Assembly: GCF_026626335.1 (NCBI RefSeq)
Contig: NZ_JAPNTZ010000013.1
Span: forward strand, 186,001 to 250,000
DNA length: 64,000 nucleotides
Direction of reading: 5' to 3'
Source of the DNA: Paractinoplanes pyxinae
GTDB taxonomy: Bacteria > Actinomycetota > Actinomycetes > Mycobacteriales > Micromonosporaceae
Shown: one piece after another, positions 1 to 9,029 of the stretch
Numbering within the stretch: position 1 is the first letter of the stretch
Layout of the letters: each line of letters begins with the position of its first letter
Program-made: the position numbers and the translations under genes
Notes under the pieces: model-generated
What the model saw: only the letters and a program-made list of their open reading frames with translations
What the model was told of the DNA's origin: nothing
The model's database searches: none

Positions 1-527
1 CCGTACACCGGCTGGCCGTAGACGCCGGGCGGCGCCTTCGGCTTGGCCACGTGGAACAGGCCCTGCCACAGGCGGAACACCGCGTACGCGGCCACGGCGA
101 ACACGCCGAGCCAGGCCACGCGTACCAGAAGCTCTTCGAAGGCGATCCGCGCGCCGTTGTTGCTGGCGTGGTTGATCAGGCCGATGAGCAGACCGAAGAC
201 CAGGCCGAAGAAGGCGATCACGGCGTACTCGACCAGCGCGATCATCGTGATCAGCTGAGCCTTGGGGTGCCGGGGCTGGACGAGCAGTGCCAGCAGGACC
301 GCCGCCAGCGGCATGAACACGGTGGCCGTGTTGACGAAGCCGTAGAAGCTGTCCTGCGTGCGGTAGCCGAACTGGTTCTCACCGTCCGGGATCAGCCGGA
401 TGACGGCCACGAAGAGCAACAACGCGGGGGCGCCGACGAGCGCGTAGGCCGCGAGATCACGCAAAGGGCGGAGGAACTGGCCGGCCGATCTGCCCTCGCC
501 CGGCGCGGGCTGCGGTTGGCTGGTCAC
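1..527 (-). CDS. Polytopic membrane protein, C-terminus cut by window edge
   Basis: Reads on the minus strand from a GTG at 527 preceded by a GGAGA ribosome-binding site and runs off the window start. The visible ~175 residues begin with a short Pro/Gln/Gly-rich cytoplasmic stretch (MTSQPQPAPGEG), then show about four hydrophobic helices: AAYALVGAPALLLFVAV, a segment around FVNTATVFMPLAAVLLALLV, one around ALVEYAVIAFFGLVFGLLIG, and WLGVFAVAAYAVFRLW. The last visible residues are Pro/Gly/Tyr-rich (PPGVYGQPVY). No catalytic motif is visible and I do not recognise a named family. It is divergent from fbiA, about 110 bp away, so the two probably share a promoter region. Confidence 0.75.
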   Translation of the reverse strand, partial: MTSQPQPAPGEGRSAGQFLRPLRDLAAYALVGAPALLLFVAVIRLIPDGENQFGYRTQDSFYGFVNTATVFMPLAAVLLALLVQPRHPKAQLITMIALVEYAVIAFFGLVFGLLIGLINHASNNGARIAFEELLVRVAWLGVFAVAAYAVFRLWQGLFHVAKPKAPPGVYGQPVY

Positions 528-638
528 GGGATTCTCCAAGACGAAGTCGGGTGCGGGAGGCTCAGGGTAGTCCGGCCCCGCATGCAGCGCGGATACCCAC
601 CGGCGAGTTCTGTCATACCCGTGCGGGAGGATACGGGC

Positions 639-1595
639 ATGCGGATCGTGGTCCTCTCCGGTGGCATCGGCGGCGCCAAATTCCTCGTCGGCGTGCGCGC
701 GCAGGCTCGCGCGCTCGGCGCCGAGGTGACGGCGGTGGTCAACGTCGGTGACGACGTACGCATGCACGGCCTACAGATCTGCCCCGACCTCGACAGTGTG
801 ATGTACACGCTGGGTGGCGCGCACGACCGCGAGCGCGGCTGGGGCCGGGTCGGCGAGTCGTGGGTGGTGAAGGAAGAGCTGGCCGCCTACGGCGCCGAGC
901 CGTCGTGGTTCGGCCTGGGCGACAAAGACACGGCCACCCATCTCGTCCGCACTCAGATGCTGACCGCGGGTTATCCGCTGTCGCAGGTCACGGCCGCCCT
1001 GTGCACCCGCTGGCAGCCCGGCATCACCATGCTCCCCGCCACTGACGACCGGCTCGAGACCCACGTGGTCGCCGACGTCGAGGGCGAACGCAAGGCCATC
1101 CACTTCCAGGAGTGGTGGGTGCGCTACCGCGGCGACGTCCCGACCCACCGCTTCGTCTTCGTCGGGGCCGAGGCGGCCAAGCCGGCCCCCGGCGTCCTCG
1201 ACGCGATCGCCGCGGCCGACGTCGTGCTCGTCGCCCCCAGCAACCCGGTGGTGAGCATCGCCCCGATCCTGGCCGTGGCCGGCATCCGCGAGGCTGTGGC
1301 CGGCGGCCCCGCCCCCGTGATCGGGGTCTCCCCCATCATCGGCGACTCGCCCATCCGCGGCATGGCCGACAAGTGCCTGGCCACGGTCGACGTCGAGGTG
1401 AGCGCGGCCGGCGTCGGCGCCCTGTACGGTCCGCGCTCGGCCGGCGGCATCCTCGACGGCTGGCTGGTCGACTCCTCGGACGCCACCACCGAGGTGCCCG
1501 GCGTCCCCACCCGAGCCGTCCCGCTGTGGATGTCTTCCGAAGAGGCCACTGCCCAGATGGTCAAGGACGCCCTCTCCCTGGCCGGCGTCGCCTGA
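639..1595 (+). CDS. fbiA: 2-phospho-L-lactate / phosphoenolpyruvate transferase (CofD/FbiA)
   Basis: Coenzyme F420 biosynthesis: joins the activated phospho-lactyl or enolpyruvyl guanylyl donor to the deazaflavin Fo to make F420-0 or dehydro-F420-0. The 318-residue protein opens with the family's nucleotide-binding start MRIVVLSGGIGGAKFLVG, followed by NVGDDVRMHGLQICPDLDSV and DKDTATHLVRT, and the late APSNPVVSI segment, all typical of CofD. Length matches the family. The ATG at 639 is chosen because GGGAGG lies about 9 nt upstream and the conserved start follows at once; the frame is open further upstream, but that part reads as a shadow of the divergent membrane gene. fbiB follows 142 bp downstream, the usual actinobacterial pairing. 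Cytosolic. Confidence 0.96.
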   Translation: MRIVVLSGGIGGAKFLVGVRAQARALGAEVTAVVNVGDDVRMHGLQICPDLDSVMYTLGGAHDRERGWGRVGESWVVKEELAAYGAEPSWFGLGDKDTATHLVRTQMLTAGYPLSQVTAALCTRWQPGITMLPATDDRLETHVVADVEGERKAIHFQEWWVRYRGDVPTHRFVFVGAEAAKPAPGVLDAIAAADVVLVAPSNPVVSIAPILAVAGIREAVAGGPAPVIGVSPIIGDSPIRGMADKCLATVDVEVSAAGVGALYGPRSAGGILDGWLVDSSDATTEVPGVPTRAVPLWMSSEEATAQMVKDALSLAGVA

Positions 1596-1737
1596 ACCGA
1601 ACCCCGGCCGCCGTCTCCACACCCGCGCCCCACCGGCTCGGGCGGGTGCGGTGATGAGCGCTACTCGGGGGTGGTGTCGCGTTGCGTCGGGTGGGCGGGC
1701 AAGCTGAACGGGAAAATCTCACCGCCGAGGGGGCCAC

Positions 1738-2799
1738 GTGGTGACGGACGGTTTGGAGATCCTGCCGGTGCGCGGGATCGGCGAGATCGTGGCGGGCGAC
1801 GACCTGGCCGAGGTCATCACGGCGGCCGCGCCGTGGCTGGCCGACGGGGACGTGCTGGTCGTGACCAGCAAGATCGTGTCCAAGGCGGAGGGGCGCCTCG
1901 TCGAGGTGCCCGTCGACGGCGAGGAGCGCGACCAGGCGCGGGCGGCCGTTCTCGAGTCGGAGACCGCTCGCGTGGTCGCCCGTCGCGGGCCGACGACGAT
2001 CGTGCAGACGCACCACGGCTTTGTGATGGCGGCCGCGGGCATCGACAACTCGAACGTCGACCGGTCCCACGTCGTGCTGCTGCCCACCGACCCGGACGCG
2101 TCGGCCCGCCGGCTGCGCGACGACCTGCTCAAGCGGGGCCTGGACGTCGGCGTGATCGTCTCCGACACGATGGGCCGGGCCTGGCGCAACGGCCAGACCG
2201 ATGTGGCTCTGGGTGCGGCCGGCATCGAGCCGATCCGGGATCACCGGGGTGAGACCGACCCGTACGGCAACGAGCTCGAGATCACCCAGATAGCCGTCAT
2301 CGACGAGCTGGCCGCCGCCGGTGAACTGGTCAAGGGCAAGATCGACCAGACCCCCGTGGCCGTCGTCCGCGGCTATCCGCGCTCGGGAATCCGCGACACC
2401 GACGACGCCTCGGTGCTGCTGCGCGACGCCGCCTCCGACATGTTCGGCCTGGGCACCGCCGAGGCCCGCGCCGACGGCCTGCGCCAGGCCGCCCAGCTCC
2501 CCGACGGTCCTGAGGCCGCCCTGCCGGGAAACCCCGTGGACCCCGCCGCTGTCGACCGCGCCGCCGCGGCAGTGGCCGACTACCTTTCCCGCGCCACCAC
2601 AGTGGCCCCCGCCGAAGCCGTCCCCGGCAGCGGCGCCACCGCCGCCTTCCACCTGTCGACCCTCGACAAGTCCCCCACCGGCTTCATGCACCTGGGCGCC
2701 GACGCCCACCGCTTCCGGGCCGCCCTGGCCGCCGAGTCCATAGCCACCCTGTCCCTCCCCCACGAGGACGGCATCCGCCTGGAACTCTCCGGCACCTGA
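1738..2799 (+). CDS. fbiB: F420-0:gamma-glutamyl ligase (CofE/FbiB), short C-terminal tail
   Basis: Adds gamma-linked glutamates to F420-0 with GTP. The first ~245 residues carry the CofE fold: LPVRGIGEIVAGDDLAEV, DVLVVTSKIVSKAEGR, the DTMGRAWRNGQTDVALG loop and TDPYGNELEITQIA. The gene starts with tandem GTG codons at 1738/1741 behind GAGGGGG. Total length is 353 residues, whereas mycobacterial FbiB is about 448 because a full FMN nitroreductase domain is fused to CofE. Here only ~105 residues follow, without an obvious flavin-binding motif, so the reductase domain that converts dehydro-F420-0 seems absent or highly reduced. Convergent with the Nudix gene. Confidence 0.94.
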   Translation: MVTDGLEILPVRGIGEIVAGDDLAEVITAAAPWLADGDVLVVTSKIVSKAEGRLVEVPVDGEERDQARAAVLESETARVVARRGPTTIVQTHHGFVMAAAGIDNSNVDRSHVVLLPTDPDASARRLRDDLLKRGLDVGVIVSDTMGRAWRNGQTDVALGAAGIEPIRDHRGETDPYGNELEITQIAVIDELAAAGELVKGKIDQTPVAVVRGYPRSGIRDTDDASVLLRDAASDMFGLGTAEARADGLRQAAQLPDGPEAALPGNPVDPAAVDRAAAAVADYLSRATTVAPAEAVPGSGATAAFHLSTLDKSPTGFMHLGADAHRFRAALAAESIATLSLPHEDGIRLELSGT

Positions 2800-2833
2800 C
2801 CCGGGCCAACCGTGCCCGAAGGCGGCGGTCCGC

Positions 2834-3397
2834 TCAGGCGAGCCGGGCCAGCGCGGGCGCGATCTGGCGCACGGTGCCCGACGCCAGCGGCGACGGCAGC
2901 GCGTCGGGAGTGAACCAGGCCAGGTCGGCGGACTCGTCGCTGATCTGCTCGCGGGCACCGCTGGGAGCGCGAAGCAGAAACCGTACGTCGTAATGAACCG
3001 AAGGCTCGGCCGGTAACCCGTCAGCCGGCCCGCACCGCACGTCGTGCACGTCGACGTCGATCGGGTCCGGGTCGAGTGTCAAGCCTTCAATACCCGACTC
3101 CTCGGTCGCCTCCCGCAACGCAGCTCCGGCCAGACTTGTGTCGCCGGCCTCGCAGTGACCGCCCAGCTGCATCCATTTGCCCAGCCGGCCGTGCAGGCAC
3201 AGCAACACCCGACCGGCATGATCAACGACAAGCGCGCTGGCAGTCACATGTCCACGCCGATGCGCCCGAGTCATCGCGACCGCCCCGTCCTCGAGCAGCT
3301 CCAAAGCCCGCTGACGCCCGAGCTCCCCCTCGTCCGAGGTGGCCCGCCACCCGCTGAGCACGCGAACCGCGTCCGCGTAAAGCCCGTCGATTCCCAA
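2834..3397 (-). CDS. Nudix hydrolase
   Basis: A 187-residue cytosolic Nudix-fold pyrophosphohydrolase. The Nudix box reads GGHCEAGDTSLAGAAL followed by REATEESGI at about residues 78-102. Compared with the classic MutT spacing it has Asp for the first Glu and one extra residue before RE, an arrangement I associate with other bacterial Nudix proteins starting GGH.E.GD. The REATEE metal-binding core is intact. An N-terminal helical region of ~45 residues precedes the fold (GLYADAVRVLSGWRATSDEG). Substrate cannot be told from sequence. It lies upstream of nothing on its strand except manC, 60 bp away, and may be co-transcribed with it. Confidence 0.9.
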   Translation of the reverse strand: MGIDGLYADAVRVLSGWRATSDEGELGRQRALELLEDGAVAMTRAHRRGHVTASALVVDHAGRVLLCLHGRLGKWMQLGGHCEAGDTSLAGAALREATEESGIEGLTLDPDPIDVDVHDVRCGPADGLPAEPSVHYDVRFLLRAPSGAREQISDESADLAWFTPDALPSPLASGTVRQIAPALARLA

Positions 3398-3457
3398 GCC
3401 ACCCTCTCAACCCGTACAAGAAAAGCAATCGCAACCGTCAACCGCAAGCAATCAGCG

Positions 3458-4573
3458 TCAGATGTACCCGTGCTCGCCGAGCTCCTTGAGCTCATCCACG
3501 AGGTGCTTGACCTCTTGGGCCCGCTCGCGAGGAATGACCAGAACAGCATCCGGCGTATCGACAATCACGAGATCCCGCACACCCATGGCCGCCACGAGAC
3601 GACCCTCGGTCGGCACCACCACGAGATCTTGGGTCTCGCGCAGCAGCACGCCCGACTTCTGCGAGATCTCACGCCCGACGATCACGTTGCCCGAGGGGTC
3701 GGCCGCCAGCACCGCGCCCAGCGTGTGGAAGTCGCCGACGTCGTTCCAGCCGAAGTCGCCGCGGACCGTGCCGACCCGGCCGACCGCCGCCGCCCCTTCC
3801 ATGACCGCGTAGTCGACCGAGATGCGCGGCAGAGTCGGCCACACCTCGCCCAGCACCTCTTCGCGCTCCGGCGACTCCCACGCCGCCGCGATGCGGGACA
3901 CCCCGGCCGCCAGCTGCGGCTGCTGACGGGACAGCTCGGCCAGGAACGCGTCGGCCCGCCAGACGAACATGCCGGCGTTCCACAGGTAGTTGCCCGACTT
4001 CACGTAGCCCTCGGCCACGTCGTACGTCGGCTTCTCTTTGAACTCTTCGACCGCGAGCACCGGCCCGTCGCCGCTCTCGCCGCCGCACTGCAGGTAGCCG
4101 TAGCCCGTCTCGGGCCGGGTCGGCGTGATGCCCAGGGTCATCAGCAGACCCTTCTGGGCGCCCAGCATCGCCTGCTTGATGACCTCGGTGAAGCGTTCCT
4201 TGTCGGCGATCAGGTGGTCCGAGGCGAAAGAACCCATGATCGCGTCGGGGTCACGCCGGGCGATGACCGCCGCCGCCAGCGCGATCGCCGCGCAGGAGTC
4301 CCGGGGTGAGGGCTCCACCAGGACGTTCGAGTCCGGGATGGTGTCGAGCTGCCGCGAGACGGCCGCCGCGTGGGCCACACCGGTGACCACGAACACGCGG
4401 TCCATCGGGGTCAGCAGGTCGAGCCGGGCCACGGTGGCCTGCAGCAGGGACGCCTCGGTGCCCGTCAGGGGGTGCAGAAACTTGGGGTGACCGGCTCGGG
4501 ACAGCGGCCAGAGACGGGTTCCCGTCCCGCCTGCAAGAACTACGCCGTACAGTCCGTCGAGTTGATCGCTCAT
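3458..4573 (-). CDS. manC: Mannose-1-phosphate guanylyltransferase
   Basis: Makes GDP-mannose from GTP and mannose-1-phosphate for glycan, lipoglycan and O-mannosylation pathways. The nucleotidyltransferase signature GVVLAGGTGTRLWPLSR is at the N-terminus, followed by PKFLHPLTG, the nucleotide-contacting EPSPRDSCAAIALAA, and the product-binding region GNYLWNAGMFVW. Length (371 residues) matches the single-domain GMP type without the isomerase domain. ATG 4573 is chosen; a GTG two codons upstream (4579) is possible because no clear Shine-Dalgarno decides between them. Mycobacteria also carry manB/rml-type sugar-nucleotide genes beside fbiA-fbiB, so the neighbourhood is conserved. The GT4 glycosyltransferase immediately upstream is a plausible user of GDP-mannose. 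Confidence 0.93.
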   Translation of the reverse strand: MSDQLDGLYGVVLAGGTGTRLWPLSRAGHPKFLHPLTGTEASLLQATVARLDLLTPMDRVFVVTGVAHAAAVSRQLDTIPDSNVLVEPSPRDSCAAIALAAAVIARRDPDAIMGSFASDHLIADKERFTEVIKQAMLGAQKGLLMTLGITPTRPETGYGYLQCGGESGDGPVLAVEEFKEKPTYDVAEGYVKSGNYLWNAGMFVWRADAFLAELSRQQPQLAAGVSRIAAAWESPEREEVLGEVWPTLPRISVDYAVMEGAAAVGRVGTVRGDFGWNDVGDFHTLGAVLAADPSGNVIVGREISQKSGVLLRETQDLVVVPTEGRLVAAMGVRDLVIVDTPDAVLVIPRERAQEVKHLVDELKELGEHGYI

Positions 4574-4591
4574 GCGCACAGAGTGTAAAGG

Positions 4592-5743
4592 TCAGAGGGC
4601 CGCGACCCGTTTCCAGGTTGTGACGTGTACCTCCGCGCTGGACGCCCAGGTGAACTCTTTCGCACGGTCGAACCCCGCCTTGGCCAACGTGAGGCGTCGC
4701 GGCTCGTCGTGCAGCAGGTCAGCCAGGTCGGTGGCGATTCGGTCAGGATCTTCTGTCGTGTAGGCCACCGCGTCGCCCCCCACCTCGGGCAGGGACAGCC
4801 GCGGGGTGGTGAGCACCGGCGTCGAACAGGCCATCGCCTCGAGGATGGGCAGGCCGAAACCTTCGCCGAAGGACGGGTAGCAGGCGACCAGGGCCCCGCC
4901 CAGAAAGCCCGGCAGATCGGCGTACCGCAAATAGCCCGGGCGAAGCAGCCGCAGGTGGGACGGGACCTCGGCCACGGCGCGGTCGATCTCGTCGTCGTGG
5001 CCCTGGCCGCCGGCCAGCACCAGCGCGGGCGGGTGCGGCCAGTCGGCGACGGCGCGGGCCCAGCCGCGGATCAGGTTGGGCACGTTCTTGCGGGGCTCCT
5101 TGGCGCCGAGGAAGGCGACATAACCCGCGTCGGTCAGGCCGAGCCGCGCGCGTACGCGGGCCTTCTCTTCCTCGGTCGGCGCGTGGAAGGCGGCCTGGTC
5201 GACGCCGTGGTATGCCACGTCGATGCGGGTCGGGTCGGCGTCGAGCAGGCGGATCAACTCGTCCCGAGTGGCCTTGCTGGGCACGATGACCCGGGCCGCG
5301 CGGCGCAGCGACGTCTTGATAGCGCTGCGGAAGAACGTGCGCTTGGTGTTGTCGTAGTGCTCGGGCTCGGTGAAGAACGTCGCGTCGTGCACGGTCACCG
5401 TCACCGGGCAGCCGGCGCGCAGCGGGCACGTGTAGAACGGCGAGTGCAGCACCTGGGCGCCGACCTGCTGGGCGAGCAGCGGCAAGCCGGTCTGCTCCCA
5501 CGCCAGCCGGGCGGGCCGGTGCGCGACCGCGGCCGGGCCGGCGATCACCTCGGCCCGGTTGTCCAGCATGCGGCTGTAACGCTCCGCATCCGAACGCTGG
5601 GCCACGACGGCCAGGTCGACCCTGTCCGGGTCGATCCGCCCGAGGGCGCCGAGCAAGCCGTCGACGTATCTGCCGACTCCTCCTCGGTCTGCGGGGACGC
5701 TGGTGGCGTCGACGAGCACTCGCGGGGGGCGACCGGCGGTCAC
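4592..5743 (-). CDS. GT4-family glycosyltransferase
   Basis: A GT-B glycosyltransferase of 383 residues that moves a sugar from a nucleotide donor to an unknown acceptor, probably at the inner face of the membrane. The N-terminal acceptor half has the typical GGVGRYVDGLL loop; the donor half contains VAFLGAKEPRKN and the E-x7-E motif in GEGFGLPILEAMACSTPVL. The GTG at 5743 is chosen because a GGGAG sits 8 nt upstream and the conserved RVLVDATSVP strand follows; the frame is open ~44 codons further upstream but that stretch is not protein-like. Located directly upstream of manC with 18 bp between (4573 to 4592), consistent with an operon using GDP-mannose. Confidence 0.9.
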   Translation of the reverse strand: MTAGRPPRVLVDATSVPADRGGVGRYVDGLLGALGRIDPDRVDLAVVAQRSDAERYSRMLDNRAEVIAGPAAVAHRPARLAWEQTGLPLLAQQVGAQVLHSPFYTCPLRAGCPVTVTVHDATFFTEPEHYDNTKRTFFRSAIKTSLRRAARVIVPSKATRDELIRLLDADPTRIDVAYHGVDQAAFHAPTEEEKARVRARLGLTDAGYVAFLGAKEPRKNVPNLIRGWARAVADWPHPPALVLAGGQGHDDEIDRAVAEVPSHLRLLRPGYLRYADLPGFLGGALVACYPSFGEGFGLPILEAMACSTPVLTTPRLSLPEVGGDAVAYTTEDPDRIATDLADLLHDEPRRLTLAKAGFDRAKEFTWASSAEVHVTTWKRVAAL

Positions 5744-5903
5744 GAGGCAACTCCCAAAGAGGTTGTAATTCAGACCACTGGCAAGCGTACGCCGGGATCG
5801 CATCGGGCACGTGACCGCGACACCGCCTTGTTCCAAGCGTTTCGTGGTTCTCATCGCCCGTTCAGGATCGGTCACTCAGCGTCACGCCACTATCGTGGAG
5901 ACG

Positions 5904-6620
5904 GTGCAGACAACGATCCCGCAGGTGCTGGCGGCCGCGGTCCGCCGCGACCCGGCCAGCCCGCTGCTGACGTTCTACGACGACGCCAGCGGCGACCGCA
6001 CCGAATTGTCCGGAGCGACCCTGGACAACTGGGTCTCCAAGACCGCGAACCTGCTGGTCGACGGGCTCGGGCTGGGCAACGGCGACACCGCCGCCGTCAC
6101 GCTGCCGCCGCACTGGCAGACCGCCGCGATCCTGCTCGGCATCTTCTCGGCCGGAGTCGAGGCGCAGACGACCGCGCCGGAGTCGGCCGACGCCCTTTTC
6201 GCCGCCGCTTCCGGCGCGGCCGATCCGAGCACAACGACAAAAGCCCCAGACCGGTACGCGACGGGTTTGCTGCCGTTTGCGATGCCCCTGCGCGAACTGC
6301 CTCCCGGCTTCGCCGACTTCGTCCTCGAGGTACGCCAGTTCGGCGACTACTTCCCCGGCGCACCCGTGAACGAGACCGATTCAGCCCTGAACGGCCGCAG
6401 CCACGCCGAGACGCTGGCCGCCGCCACCGGACGGGCCGCCGAGCTCACCATCGCGCCCGGCAGCCGAGTGCTGATCGACGCGACCACCCACCCGGATCCG
6501 ATCGACTGGCTGCTGGCCCCGCTGGTCGCCGGCGCCTCGATCGTGCTGTGCGCCGATCTTGACCGTACGAAGATCGACTCACGCGCCGAGTCGGAGAAGG
6601 TGTCGCTGGTCGTCGGCTAG
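5904..6620 (+). CDS. TIGR03089-family protein (degenerate AMP-ligase-like)
   Basis: Matches the actinobacterial TIGR03089 family, which looks like the N-terminal half of an AMP-binding ligase without the catalytic half. Visible features: TTIPQVLAAAVRRDPASPLLTFYDD, the GDTAAVTLPPHWQTAAILLG stretch and the end VAGASIVLCADLD. Length is about 238 residues, so there is no A8/A10 catalytic region and adenylation activity is unlikely. GTG 5904 is chosen because the conserved start follows it and GGAG lies just upstream; GTG 5895 is the alternative. It is divergent from the glycosyltransferase, and its stop overlaps the end of the convergent acetoacetyl-CoA synthetase by 4 bp. Function unknown. Confidence 0.83.
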   Translation: MQTTIPQVLAAAVRRDPASPLLTFYDDASGDRTELSGATLDNWVSKTANLLVDGLGLGNGDTAAVTLPPHWQTAAILLGIFSAGVEAQTTAPESADALFAAASGAADPSTTTKAPDRYATGLLPFAMPLRELPPGFADFVLEVRQFGDYFPGAPVNETDSALNGRSHAETLAAATGRAAELTIAPGSRVLIDATTHPDPIDWLLAPLVAGASIVLCADLDRTKIDSRAESEKVSLVVG

Positions 6621-8551
6621 TGGCGTTTGCGGGCCAGGTCTTCGAAGGCGAGCAGTGACTCCGGGTTGGCCAGGGCGCCCTTGGCGGCGGCCGACTCGAC
6701 CGGGGTGCCGGTCAGGATGCGCTTGACCGGCACTTCCAGTTTCTTCGACGAGAGTGTGCGCGGGACCGCTCGTACGGCGTGAATTTCGTCGGGGATGTGG
6801 CGGGGGGACAACGACGCCCGCAGTTCGGTGGCTATGCGTTTGCGCAGGGAATCATCGAGTTCGATGCCTTCGGTCAGCACCACGAACAGCAGCAGTTCGC
6901 CGTTGGGGTTGTCGTCCTTTTCCAGGTGGACCACAACCGAGTCGGCGATTTCGGGAAGGCTTTCGACCACCGAATAGAACTCGGAAGTTCCCAGGCGTAC
7001 GCCGCCGCGGTTCAGCGTTGCGTCGGAGCGACCGGTGATGACGCAGGAGCCGTCGGTGGCAATGGTTATCCAGTCGCCGTGCCGCCAGACGCCGGGGTAG
7101 TAGTCGAAATAGGCCTCGCGATAGCGACTGCCGTCGGGGTCGTTCCAGAAGGCGACCGGCATGCTCGGCATGGGGGCGGTGATGACCAGCTCGCCCAATT
7201 CGTCGATGACCGGGTGGCCGGCGGGGTCGTACGCCTCGACGCGGGCGCCCAAGGCACGGCACGCGATTTTGCCTTCGACCACAGGCAGCATGGGCACCGA
7301 CCCGACGAAGCCGGTGCACACATCCGTACCACCGGAAAGCGATTGCAATTGCAGCCGCTTGCCCACCGCCTCATAGACCCAGTCGAAGCCTTCGGGTGGC
7401 AGGGGCGCGCCGGTCGAGCCGATGCCCTTGAGGCCGTCTTTGCGCGGGGTCAGGCCGGCTTTGCGGCAGGCCATGAGGAAGGGCGCCGACGTGCCGAAAT
7501 AGGTGATGCCGGCTTCGTCGACGAGGTCCCACAGGGTCGACATGTCCGGGTGGGCCGGGTTGCCGTCGAACAGGACGATCGAGGCGCCCACGGCCGGGCC
7601 GCTGACCAGGAAGTTCCACATCATCCAGCCGGTGGTGGTGAACCAGAAGAACCGGTCGCCGGGGCCGAGGTCGTGATGCAGGGCCAGCATCTTCAGGTGC
7701 TCGAGCAGGATGCCGCCGTGGCCGTGGACGATCGGCTTGGGCAAACCTGTCGTACCCGAGCTGTACAACACATAGAGCGGATGGTCGAAGGCCACCGGCG
7801 CGAAGGCCATGGGCTCGTCGCCGGTGAGGTCGCCGAACGTGTCGCGGGTGGGATCGAGGTAGCCGATGGTGATGACGTGCTTCAGGGAAGGGAGGGCAGC
7901 CGTGATGGCCGAAACCTCGTCGCGACGGTCGACAGCCTTGTCGCCGTAGCGATAGCCGTCGACGGCGACCAGCAGCGTGGGCTCGATCTGCTGCCAGCGG
8001 TCGATCACACTGCGCACGCCGAATTCCGGGGCGCACGACGAGAAGACCGCGCCGAGACTGGCGGTCGCGAGCATCAACACGTACGTCTCGGGAATGTTCG
8101 GTGCGTAGGCGGCGACCCGGTCACCGGGCCCGATGCCGCGCGCTTTCAAACCGGCCCGGACGGCACGGACGCGCTCGCGAAGCTCAGCCGCCGTCAGCGT
8201 GGTGGCCTCGCGGCTCTGCGAATAGGCGAGCACGATCGGATCGTCGTCGGCCCGGCCCGGCATGCGCAGCACGTGCTCGGCGTAGTTGAGCGTGGCGCCG
8301 GGGAACCACTGGGCGCCCGGCATCGCGGCGCCCCCGGGCAGCACGCCCGACGGCGGGGTGTGGGCGACAACCTCGAAGTAATCCCAGATCGACTGCCAGA
8401 ACGCCGGCAGGTCGTCGACTGACCACTGCCAGAGTGCCGCGTAGTCGGCGAAAGCCAGCCCGCGCTCCCGCTGCAGCCAGGACAAATAGTGCCCGATCCG
8501 GGACGTCTCACGGACGTCGGCCGGCGGCTCCCACAACACTGCGCCCGTCAT
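6617..8551 (-). CDS. Acetoacetate-CoA ligase
   Basis: Activates acetoacetate to acetoacetyl-CoA with ATP, feeding ketone-body or leucine-derived carbon to polyester, isoprenoid or fatty acid use. About 644 residues, the usual size. The N-terminal acetyl-CoA-synthetase-like domain shows FADYAALWQWSVDDLPAFWQ and WFPGATLNYAEHVL; the AMP-binding motif is YSSGTTGLPKPIVHGHGG; GWMMWNFLVSG and the hinge/A8 region SDATLNRGGVRLGTSEFY follow; the A10 catalytic lysine lies in LSSKKLEVPVKRIL. ATG 8551 is preferred over a GTG two codons upstream. The thioesterase gene is 16 bp upstream on the same strand, so an acyl-CoA operon is likely. Confidence 0.94.
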   Translation of the reverse strand: MTGAVLWEPPADVRETSRIGHYLSWLQRERGLAFADYAALWQWSVDDLPAFWQSIWDYFEVVAHTPPSGVLPGGAAMPGAQWFPGATLNYAEHVLRMPGRADDDPIVLAYSQSREATTLTAAELRERVRAVRAGLKARGIGPGDRVAAYAPNIPETYVLMLATASLGAVFSSCAPEFGVRSVIDRWQQIEPTLLVAVDGYRYGDKAVDRRDEVSAITAALPSLKHVITIGYLDPTRDTFGDLTGDEPMAFAPVAFDHPLYVLYSSGTTGLPKPIVHGHGGILLEHLKMLALHHDLGPGDRFFWFTTTGWMMWNFLVSGPAVGASIVLFDGNPAHPDMSTLWDLVDEAGITYFGTSAPFLMACRKAGLTPRKDGLKGIGSTGAPLPPEGFDWVYEAVGKRLQLQSLSGGTDVCTGFVGSVPMLPVVEGKIACRALGARVEAYDPAGHPVIDELGELVITAPMPSMPVAFWNDPDGSRYREAYFDYYPGVWRHGDWITIATDGSCVITGRSDATLNRGGVRLGTSEFYSVVESLPEIADSVVVHLEKDDNPNGELLLFVVLTEGIELDDSLRKRIATELRASLSPRHIPDEIHAVRAVPRTLSSKKLEVPVKRILTGTPVESAAAKGALANPESLLAFEDLARKRH

Positions 8552-8567
8552 GCCCACACCTTAACGT

Positions 8568-9029
8568 TCACTCAGCCTTCTCCTCCTCGGCCCGGGCCCG
8601 CTGGATCGCGGCCCGGCGGGCCAGACGATGCTCGCGCCGGATAAGAGCCTCGCGGAAGCGGCGCTCGTCCTCAACGTCCTCCGGCAACACAGGTGGGACG
8701 TTGCGAGGGTGGCCGGACACGTCCACCGCCACGAACACCAGGTACGCGGTGGCCACCGTCAGCGGCTCGTTGGGCACCACGTCCCACCGCTCGGCGACGA
8801 CCTTGACCCCCACCTCCATCGAGCTCGAGCCGGTCCAGTTCACCTGGGCGTACGCGTGCACGAGGTCGCCCACCCGCACCGGCTCGACGAACACGATCTC
8901 GTCGATGGCCGCCGTGACGGCCGTGCCGCCGCTGTGCCGGGCGGCCGAGGCGCCGGCCACGTCGTCGACGAACTTCATCAGCACACCGCCGTGCACGGTG
9001 CCGTACAGATTGACGTCTATCGCGGTCAT
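8568..9029 (-). CDS. Hotdog-fold acyl-CoA thioesterase, N-terminus possibly frameshifted
   Basis: A cytosolic hotdog thioesterase of the ACOT7/YciA type that hydrolyses acyl-CoA. Hallmarks: NLYGTVHGGVLMKFVDDVAG with the catalytic Asp in the central helix, then GTAVTAAIDEIVFVEPVRVG and AQVNWTGSSSMEVGVKV. The C-terminus is a charged helix rich in Arg, Glu and Ala. The first ATG in frame is 9029, but it would leave out the first beta strand (VTLSRI, readable in frame just upstream), and no other start codon exists there before an in-frame stop. An ATG at 9087 in the neighbouring frame begins MSSSPAPSH and would join SHSRVTLSRIM after loss of one nucleotide. See findings. Confidence 0.88.
   Translation of the reverse strand: MTAIDVNLYGTVHGGVLMKFVDDVAGASAARHSGGTAVTAAIDEIVFVEPVRVGDLVHAYAQVNWTGSSSMEVGVKVVAERWDVVPNEPLTVATAYLVFVAVDVSGHPRNVPPVLPEDVEDERRFREALIRREHRLARRAAIQRARAEEEKAE

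Noticed and set aside
51..638. In-frame extension of fbiA upstream of 639 (to ~196 extra codons)
   Set aside because: It reads as the complement of the divergent membrane protein, has shadow-like Glu/Asp/Gly/Arg composition, and the CofD start with its ribosome-binding site lies at 639.
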